The notes beneath the pieces were generated by a model that saw only the letters and a program-made list of their open reading frames with translations, had not been told where the DNA came from and did no database searches. A program made the translations under genes and the position numbers. A stretch of 64,000 bases of DNA. It comes from Heliocidaris erythrogramma. Lineage: Eukaryota > Echinodermata > Echinoidea > Camarodonta > Echinometridae. Below, piece after piece: positions 56,126 to 64,000 of this stretch (the stretch's first letter is position 1; each line of letters opens with the position of its first letter). The stretch is taken from contig CM046864.1 of the NCBI GenBank assembly GCA_025617745.1, forward strand, positions 30,297,162 through 30,361,161, in the 5' to 3' direction.

Positions 56126-57769
56126 GGCATTTATTGACAAACAAGTTTCAAGAAATGTTTTTTTAACTATCCATCCTTTTTCTCGTGCAAAAATCGGACT
56201 TGAAAAAGATAGAGTAAGATATGAAATATCAAGAAAAAGTGAGACATATTTTCACGTGTTATACCTATGGAGAACGTATTTTTCCGAGTCTGTTTTTAAC
56301 ACAGCAAAGTATGCCTCCAAAATGTACTACAGAAGTAGGTCAGAGCAATCTGTCTTGATACTATCTAAAGTCTTTGCCGAAACCACCGTGGGCAAACCCA
56401 ACTTATACTACACCCGAACCTCGCCTTTCCTTGCGACTTCCCAATTACCAAATAATACCCCGAACACATCCCCTGTTAAATATAAATAACCAATTGGAGA
56501 GTACCTAACTAAAATACCCCAAAAAGCATGTGCCGATAGAGCAGAAAGTAGGCGGAGCCTACGCCCCCGAGAGAATGTGACTCTCCGGAAAGAGCATCTT
56601 TTGTCCCAAAATAGTACGCGCGTGCCAGCAGAGGGATGAACATCTACAACACCTGTGATTAACTGTAATTGATTATCTGAAACATTTATAACATTTGAAA
56701 AAGCTCAAGCGAGATAAATTTGCGTCCCACTACAGTTATAAAGAATGAAATGAAATGATAATTTCTATAAATATTGTTGGATAATTGTTATTGTTATTAA
56801 TATTAATAATATTATTATTATTGTTACAACATTATTTCCTACGTTAGGGGGAATCCTAACAATGTGGTTTATTCCGTCACAATAAAAAATTCGACGTTAC
56901 GGGGAAAGAAACCGTGCGTTAAGGGGAATGCTAACAATAGGCTGAGATAAAAGGATCCCCCCTAACGCTGGAAAAAGCGTTATTATTATCATTATTATCA
57001 TCATACTCATTATCATAATGAAATTGATATGGATCTTACATCTATGATGATAGGCTTCCATGCGTAGGTATGGAGATTTTTGACGTGGACGGAATATGAT
57101 TGAAAATAAAACGACCAAAGTTCAACGTTGCAGAACTTATTAACCTGCACAGTTCAAAATGTGAGAAAAAGCCAAGATTTAGAATATCACTTGGTTAAAA
57201 TCCTAAGTAATCAGATCCAGTTCGTCAAGCGGGTATTGGTGGGAACAGTTGTTTTAAAGAGCAAAGAGATATTTCCCCCTATTTTCTCCTATTTTCTCCT
57301 AATTTTTTCTAGTTTCTCACACACAGGGCTTCTTTCCTGATATTTAATTAATGATATGGTGGTAAATGATACATTTTTCCAACAATTTCTTAATGAAAAC
57401 TATTTTTCCATATTTCCTACAAAATAGTAAGAAAATAAAGCATTTTCGACCTCTTTATTCTAATTCTACTTTCTTTCTTCTATTTTTTCTTTATTTCCTA
57501 GAAAAGAGGAAAGAAACTTAGTTTTTTCTTCGTATTCTTAAACTTCTTTCTTCACTTCTGTTTCTAGTTCTTCGAAAGGGGGAAGTATTTTCTTCCTATT
57601 TTCCCACCTTTTCTTTTGAGAAAAAGTATATTTGCGAAATAACGTGATAAACTGACCATTTTTCAATATTCAAGCTCACGTAATAATCAAGAGTACGGTA
57701 ATTCAGTCCCATCCTAATAAAAATTTAATAGCCTAAAACAAGGGGGAAAAAATGTGAAATACAAATTCA
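56126..57769. other. Unassigned, with ATT repeats and T/C-rich low complexity
   Basis: AT microsatellite near 56775-56825, the MITE at 56838-56972, and TTTTCTCC/TTTCTTC low complexity at 57270-57620. No gene recognised. Confidence 0.4.
56838..56972. mobile_element. Foldback MITE, 135 bp
   Basis: CCTACGTTAGGGGGAATCCT at the left and AGGATCCCCCCTAACGCTGG at the right are inverted repeats; inner CTAACAAT copies are also present. Confidence 0.75.
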
Positions 57770-57968
57770 AAATTCAAATTCAAATTCTTATTTATTTCAT
57801 TTCCAACAGAAAGAAAAGAAATGGCATTACAGATATTGTTACCAAAAAAATGAAAAAAATGTATGTACAAATTCATTTTCATTGATAAGTGGAGAAGTAC
57901 ACTGTACATATAAATAAATTATTATAATGAATTATTAATAGAAATTCTTAGTTTCTGAGGAAATGTGG

Positions 57969-58008
57969 AGGATCCACTAAAAAGCAGTGCTTGTAATTTA
58001 TGGATCCC
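57969..58008 (-). other. Conserved LINE 3'-UTR hairpin, copy 2
   Basis: Stem GGATCCA/TGGATCC with loop text TTACAAGCACTGCTTTTTAG on the minus strand, matching copy 1 at 6590-6629. It lies in the 3' UTR of LINE-D, about 190 bp from its end. Confidence 0.7.
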
Positions 58009-58348
58009 CCAGGGAAAATAAAATTGTTTCATAATGTGCCTACGAAGACTTGGAAAACACAAAAAAGTGTTACAGAACAACACGAAACGACACGAAACGA
58101 CAAGGAAGAGGAAAACAGATTTTAAAAAAGTTGCAGGAAAAGGGGGGAAAGGGAATAAAAGTAGTCTATCTAATAGAATTATAGAGTTTGTTGGGTATTA
58201 CTCCAAGCTAGTATCCCATAATTCAGATAAGGTAAAATTCAAGATGAATAAATCATCAATAGGGATGATGTCGGAAATGAAATTTAAGTTTGTTTATTAT
58301 GCCAATATTCCGTGAAATAATCTTACACGTATCTATCTATCTATCTAT

Positions 58349-59297
58349 CAGCTTGAGCAAAGCTCGCTCTTCAATGACCACTCTACGGAGTGATTCTATG
58401 ACGTCATAACACGACGAGGGTCGCACATAATACACAACCCTTTGTTTTTATCCTTATATTCTTTGTGTTTATCCTTATGTTATTCTTTGTTTTTATCCTT
58501 ATATCTTCTTCTCTTTCTATCTTTCCTTATGTTATCCTTTGTTTTTCCTTCTATCTTTCGCTTTTTCTATCTTTCCTTATGTTATGCTTTGTCTATACTT
58601 ATCATTTCGTCTTTCTATCTTTCCTTATGCTATTCTTTGTTTTTATCCTTCTATCTTCTTCTCTATCTATCTTTCCTTATGTTATTCTTTGTTTTCATCC
58701 TTCTTATGCTATGCTTTGTTGTTTTCCTTCTATCATTCTCTCTTTCTATCTTTCCTTATGTTATTCTTTGTTTATCCTTATCATTTCGTCTTTCTATCTC
58801 TCTTATATCATTCTTTGTTTTTATCCTTATCATTTCGTCTTTCTGTCTATTTTTATTATTTGTTTTTCCTTCTATCTCTCTTGCTTTCCTTATGTTATTC
58901 TTTGTTTTCATCTTATGTTTTGTTTTATCCCCGTCATTTTGTCTTTCTATCTTCCTTACATTTATTCTTTGTTTTTTTTTCCTTCTATCTTTTCATCTTT
59001 CTATATTTCCCTATGTTATTCTTTATTTTTATCCTATAATTTTCATTTTCTGCCTTCCTTACGTTATTCTTTGTTTTTCGTTCTATCTTCTCCTCTTTAT
59101 ATCTTTCCTTATGTTATTCTTTGTTTTATCTTTCTATCTTTTTTGTCTTTCTTTCTTTTCTTGTGATTTTTGGGAGTTATGAAATAACGACTGCGTTGAG
59201 CCTAGCAGTTACATCGACCTTGAGAGAAGTCACTGTGGGTTTGCTTCCTCGACAACTAGGTGGAGTGATCATTGAAGAGCGAGGCTTGCTCAAGCTG
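58349..59297. mobile_element. Inverted-repeat element, 949 bp, carrying a minisatellite
   Basis: Ends CAGCTTGAGCAAAGCTCGCT and GAGCGAGGCTTGCTCAAGCTG-type are inverted for about 40 bp (both include CTTCAATGA and CACTC). TCTAT flanks both sides (58344-58348, 59298-59302), although the left copy sits in a (CTAT)n run. It lies in LINE-D coding sequence. The interior is mostly the pyrimidine-rich minisatellite, with no transposase. Confidence 0.78.
58441..59160 (+). repeat. T/C-rich minisatellite of about 55-60 bp units
   Basis: Units of the type CTATCTTTCCTTATGTTATT + CTTTGTTTTTATCCTT recur about 12-14 times with variants. Extreme strand bias (almost no G). All three plus frames are open over much of it, giving long Phe/Leu/Ser-rich pseudo-membrane proteins; these are artefacts. 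Confidence 0.93.
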
Positions 59298-60170
59298 TCT
59301 ATATGGTATTTCCATGAAAGTTTATTTTCAACAGTTATGCCTAGAAATGTAATAAATGAGACAACTTCTAAAGGGGTATCGCCAAACACAATATCCATGG
59401 GCAGTGTGTATATAGAATTACCAAATAACATATATTTGGTTTTTGGGAGGTTGAGGGATAGTTTATTGGCTCTTATCCATTGGGTGACTTTTTCAAGCAC
59501 AGAATTTACAACATTGGCTAAAGTATTTGGATTCTTGTGGGAATAAAATAGATTAGAATCGTCTGCAAAAAGTATAAACGAAAGGATATCGGATGATTTA
59601 CAAAAGTCAATTATATAAATAATAAACAGTAGAGGACCCAACAAACTGCCCTGGGGGACCCCACAATTTATGTTTTGCATATTGGATGTATGATCATTCA
59701 AAATACGTACTGTCGTCCATTGGATAAGTAGCCCATAATGAGAAAATTTGAATAATAGATGTCGTGATTGATGGCGTCGAAGGCCTTGGAGAAGTCCTGG
59801 AAAATACTAACCAGATGAGAACATTTGTTTAAAGCATGCGCTACTTTGTCAACACAATTCAAAAAGGCATTATGTTTTTATCTAAATCAAAATTGAAGGT
59901 ATATAATAAATATATATAATAAAATAATATATAATAAAAAAATAACATGAGTGTTTAAAAAGTTAACGGTTGTACAATAAATAGCTTTTTCTAGAATCGT
60001 CGACAAGGAGGATAATACAGAAATAGGTCTATAATTACTAACATTCAACGTATCACTTTTTTTTGTACAGGATGACCTTTGCAATTTTCATGTTATCTGG
60101 GACTTGTCCATTAAGTAACGATAGATTAAAAACATGTACTAAGGGATTACAATTGAAGAAATTACACCTT

Positions 60171-60868
60171 ATAAAATGAAAATATTAATATCATCATAGC
60201 CCCATATTTCTAATACACGACATTCACACACAGGTAGACTACGCCAATTCAAACGCGATGCCTATGGCTATGCCGAACGGGTTGAAGAATGTCCCCCAAA
60301 ATGTGTTTTATCGAAATTAAAAAAAATCAAAAAAATCTGAGATAAGTTACTCGAAGACAATATATAGTCAATAAAAATATATTTTGTCAGAAAAATATGA
60401 ACACAACGACAAATTTATCTGATCAAAACGGAGTAGATAGCACACAACATCCAAAGTATGGCATGGGTCTGGAACTGACTTGCATTGATTAATATATGTC
60501 TCCTCTTTGGATGAATACCAATTTTAAAGGGAGTGGCAAGTCGTAATCCATGGGCCTGACCAGTTGGCCTGACTCGGTGAAATTCGGATACAATCAGGTC
60601 CAATCGTGCGCTACCGAAGGAATGTTATTGCCGAATTCCTTGCGTGATCGTTAACTCGAATCCCGACATACGTAACCGACCAATGAGATTCAAATACTGG
60701 AATAAAGAACGCGCGATCTTGTTTACTCAAATTTGGGTCAATGTGCGAACTTTTATTAGCTGCGTGCGATAAATTGAAGTCGCTTTGAACTTTGATCCAG
60801 AGAAAGGAGCAGCCAACTGTAAAACCGCCCATAGATTGCGACTTGTCGCTCCCTTTAACCAGTTGAAG
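60171..60868. other. Unassigned
   Basis: No recognised element. Confidence 0.4.
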
Positions 60869-60938
60869 ACTGAGCCCGCATATATGCGGGCTCAGTTTTC
60901 CCCGCTCGTGGACTGAGCCCGCATATATGCGGTCTGAG
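60869..60938. repeat. Perfect 28-bp palindrome with a second, partial copy
   Basis: ACTGAGCCCGCATA/TATGCGGGCTCAGT at 60869-60896, repeated imperfectly at 60912-60938. It borders the dispersed repeat at 60923-61210, whose first copy (18308) lacks the palindrome. Confidence 0.85.
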
Positions 60939-61210
60939 AAAATCGAAGAGACGAGCTCACTTTTACACCAATTATTTCACTTATTACTACATGAATAAAC
61001 ATGAATCCTTACTTATTCGAATGATTATACATTTGACATACTGGTTTGCTTTGTTTTACTTTGAAATGATAACGATTTGGGGTAGAAAACACAGTTTCAA
61101 AACCTTATTTCCTCTTGAACTCTTGAACTCGAACTCGCATAGCAACGCTCTGGCTCACTGCCGAGAACCGACCAATCAAAATAGGCTTGTGCGCACACGC
61201 TCTATTCATT
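60923..61210 (+). repeat. Dispersed repeat, copy 2
   Basis: Matches 18308-18580; contains about 25 extra bases (CTGGTTTGCTTTGTTT near 61040) and a short CTCTTGAA duplication relative to copy 1. Confidence 0.85.
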
Positions 61211-63051
61211 TCCATATGAATTACGTTTACCCTCGATCTCTGCCTTATTTGCATAGTTTATGCAAATTAAATTGATCGACCACTTCGCCTCGCGTGCCGA
61301 GTTCTTTTTCTCCAGCTTTGCATGCCACCGGATTGATTTTCATATAGAAACTTTTTTTCATATTTGAATATATTTTCCACGGAAGTTTATTTTATCATTG
61401 ATCGGATTTTTGTTACACTTTCCTCATCAATTGTTCTGTCTTCATTTCTGACCTTCTTTATTACCGTCTCTTGTTCTCCATTATAAACACTCTATTTTAT
61501 ATTTCTCTCACCCTCTTCAACAACAATTTCGTCTTCTGTGCTCGTCTATTCGTTTAGAACAGAGCAGAAAAAAGAAACACCAAGAGGAAAGGTGAACACA
61601 AAGATTACGATCAAAACTCATGAGGCAAAAAAAAAAAAATTAAATGTCAAATGCATAATGAAATAAAAGCAAAAGGTTAGAAATAAATACATGACAATCT
61701 TTTGGGGACATTTCTTCTACTTTTTGTTTTACATTCATAGGTTTATTATGGAGTTCACGATTTCTCATCATCATGCAACATCATACTTTCATTATTGCTT
61801 CCTCTGCTGAATTGTTTTATGTATAAAGGAGTAGCGTTATTCACATTTTATTGAACTACATACAGTATATTCAGTTAGTCGTCGTAGTTTACAAACAATA
61901 AACCGAGTCCAGCTTGGGTTCTAACGGTTTCAAAAGCATGAATGGATTTCCTGTCTTTTCATCGCAGATGAGAACAAAGGAAATACGAACGAAGGTTGCC
62001 AAGGCCACGCCAGATAATCCCCCATTTTGTCAATGGAGCTCCAATCCAGGGGGCGAGAGGATCTAACATAATAAAACACTCATCGATTACTTTCTTTTCC
62101 AAAGGCGGATCAAAGTTGGTGGCTGTAGAAAAGAATAATACCGAATATATATATGTATTTAAACTTGTACCAGTGTACCACTTATAACAGAGGAATTATT
62201 ATTGAACATTTCCCCTACTTAGACTTTAGAAGTTAGCGAAAGTCGAACCGATTTATAAGGTTTAAACTCTGTGAATTCATTAGTCTTCCGACCACTTCAT
62301 GAGAGCTTATAATAAATCTGCGGCAAAAAACCACCCAAAACGCGAGAATAGATAACACAGAATCCACACGAAATGATTCTGTAAAGATGATTATAATAAG
62401 AGAAAAATCGTTTTGTTTTGTTTTTATTTTGTGTTTTTTGCAAAAAAAGAAAAACAAATTAGCACTGTGAAAATTTTTCTTACTACGAAGCTGCTAAAGT
62501 TATCAATATTAATTTCTTATAATATAATCATCATTTTACATATACATCAACAAATTGAATAACTTGAAAAGGCGACAAAATGGGAAAATACAGAAGGATT
62601 CGGAGAAGCGTATAGTCTCGCTAAAATAATAAATTCCTATAACAGCAACCCATCATGATGGTATAATAATGACTACTAATGAAATCAATGTTTGAAAGGA
62701 AATATGAAGAATAAGACTGGAAAATAAGAATGAAAGTAAATGACTTTATTCATTCATTGTTAAATCAGTTTGAATAAGCATAAGACCAATTATTTAAATA
62801 CATATAAAGCAATAAATAGAAAATATAATATGCAAACACGTTTATGAGTTATTGTCGCAATAATGTCTTATGAAAATAAATGAATAATATATTAAAAAAA
62901 CAGAATTGTGAGGATAATATGTATGGCCGGCGGAACCGGGGGCCCCCAATATTTTTGCATCGGACATATAAAATGTGTTACAAAAATTTGGACCCCTCCC
63001 CCCCCCCCCCCGACATCGACTATCGGCGATGTCCTTTGAACCATTTTTTTT

Positions 63052-63084
<33 letters not shown>

Positions 63085-64000
63085 CTTGCCGGAAATGTCG
63101 ACAACGGCGACGATATTGGACTTTTTTAGGGTTGTCAACAAATTTTTTGTCGGGAATGTCGACGACGGCGGTGACTGGGCCCATTTTTGTAGCACAATAG
63201 TAACATTCCCTGCATGGTTCCCATATTTGGGCCCCACCAATCTCAAAAACGTTCGGCTGGCCCTGATAGAATGTGGTAGACGAAGAAAGAAGGAAACAAA
63301 TCAAGGGAGACAAAAAACAGAAGGATAAGATAAAGGAATAGCTATAATTATGATAAATGAATAAAAATGTGGGAAAATAAAAGAATAGCCCAAGGATAAA
63401 CGACGAAAAAAGAAGAACAAAATAAAATTTACGGAAAAAAGCAGACATGAATCATGTGAATAAGTGAGATATAGGAAGCTACAACGAGAATTCAGAATTG
63501 ACAAAAAAACAAAAACAAAATAGTGGGTCAAAGGGAAGGGGGATGGGGAAGACAAGAAATACAATCAATAAATTAAAAAAGACGAATGGAAGTAAAAGTA
63601 TTTACTCTCGGAAAAAGAATACAGGCAGAAAATTAGGATGAAACAGATGAATTTCATGGAGATGGAGGAAACAAAATGGGGTGGAAATGATATGTCGTAT
63701 AAATTCACCAACCACGTATCCCTCTTTCTAAAGAGAGAGAGAGAGGGGGGGGGGGGGGGGGGGGGGGGGGTAAAATACAACCGGCGCAAAAAACATTCGC
63801 GTTGACAGCGGAACCTCATAAATTATTTATTACTTCCGTCGGCACTAGCCAATTAGGAAACAAGAAAATGAATAATGCATGAGGTATCGCGCAGTTTCGT
63901 GCACCGAACACTATGAATATTCAGTAAGCCAGCGGCAAAAGCGATCAAGGCGCTGATTGGCTATGAACGCAGTAGACCACACCCCCTCCTTGACAACCAC
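61211..64000. other. Unassigned; AT-rich with a few G/C runs
   Basis: Poly-C near 63000 and poly-G near 63073 lie inside a weakly inverted GGCCGGCGGAAC / GTTCGGCTGGCC pair (62930-63260) that may be a decayed MITE. (GA)n plus poly-G at 63732-63770. No gene recognised. Confidence 0.4.

Larger units (their letters stand above)
57770..60170 (-). pseudogene. LINE-D: CR1-group LINE, RT through 3' end, same family as LINE-A
   Basis: Minus strand from 60170: NGQVPDNMKIAKVI, SDTLNVSNYRPISVLSSLS (start of RT), an AT-rich expansion at 59885-59945, FQDFSKAFDAINHDI (catalytic Asp), CGVPQGSLLGPLLFIIYI, FILFADDSNLFYSH (catalytic FADD), RANKLSLNLPKTKYMLFGN and LSWKYHIDSL. A 949-bp element interrupts at 59297. 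Beyond it weak C-terminal matches continue (TNSIILLDRLLLF near 58165), then the 3' UTR with the hairpin at 57969-58008, ending AAATGAAATAAATAAG and (AATTTG)n at about 57775. The block order and the KYMLFxN text match LINE-A. Confidence 0.82.

Noticed and set aside
56061-56489. 142-codon plus frame
   Set aside because: Begins inside a decayed satellite unit; no family resemblance or splice context.
58034-58315. Lys-rich 93-codon plus frame
   Set aside because: Antisense of the LINE-D C-terminal remnant.
58442-59182. Three overlapping Phe/Leu/Ser-rich frames of 166-246 codons resembling membrane proteins
   Set aside because: They are the three plus frames of a T/C-rich minisatellite; stops are rare because the strand is nearly free of G and A-rich stop contexts.

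Overview
The window looks like invertebrate nuclear DNA, probably from a marine deuterostome and most likely an echinoid-like genome. This is inference from the mix of Penelope-like elements with hammerhead-type ribozyme motifs, BEL/Pao and CR1-group retroelements, a Tx1/L1-like LINE, a tRNA-derived SINE, about three dozen poly-G/poly-C runs of ten or more, and a sea-urchin-like abundance of foldback MITEs. No bacterial-style gene or operon is present and no complete host gene is visible. The best host-gene remnant is an exon-like segment related to GT54 (MGAT4-type) N-acetylglucosaminyltransferases at 26741-27190, which carries a stop and a frameshift. A doubtful acidic reading frame lies at 1081-1387, and a truncated U6 snRNA copy lies at 54451-54514 on the minus strand.

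Layout. 1-6.1 kb: GAT microsatellite, one foldback MITE and otherwise unassigned sequence. 6.1-12 kb: a layered insertion site. A CR1-group LINE on the minus strand (7078-11605, its 5' part inverted at 11607-11970) was split by a Penelope-like element (about 7779-11257, flanked by identical 43-bp repeats). That element was itself split by a 930-bp inverted-repeat transposon with TTAA target duplications (9826-10755). 12.6-20.2 kb: mariner-type and other MITEs, a second Penelope-like family (13930-14908 minus; 3' end also at 19805-19960 plus) with hammerhead-like motifs, a CCCCTAG-type minisatellite and a 72-bp piggyBac-like miniature element. 21.6-23.7 kb: a satellite of about 180 bp and a dispersed repeat. 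24.1-28.7 kb: two LINE remnants with nested insertions and the GT54 pseudogene.

30.3-31.2 kb: a piggyBac-like TTAA element with an internal 302-bp duplication. 31.7-41.2 kb: a head-to-tail array of 2.63-2.88 kb units, each carrying a decayed BEL/Pao reverse transcriptase on the minus strand; a separated partial unit sits at 45.6-46.9 kb and runs into a foldback element. 41.4-50.3 kb: a hammerhead-like motif, a CR1/L2-like LINE tail, a 564-bp tandem duplication, the second copy of the TTAA transposon, a tRNA-derived SINE and a hAT-like MITE. 51.4-54.2 kb: the youngest-looking insertion, a 5'-truncated Tx1/L1-like LINE with poly-A and a perfect 16-bp target duplication. 54.6-56.1 kb: a 186-bp satellite with an alternating a/b higher-order pattern. 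57.8-60.2 kb: another copy of the CR1-group LINE, split by a 949-bp inverted-repeat element that carries a pyrimidine-rich minisatellite. The rest is AT-rich, low-complexity or unassigned.

The genes here do not form a pathway. The biology is that of a transposon graveyard with readable insertion order. Its most distinctive features are the hammerhead-type cores at Penelope-like ends, a 3'-UTR hairpin shared by two CR1-group LINE copies, and the BEL/Pao array whose unit junction falls inside a foldback arm.
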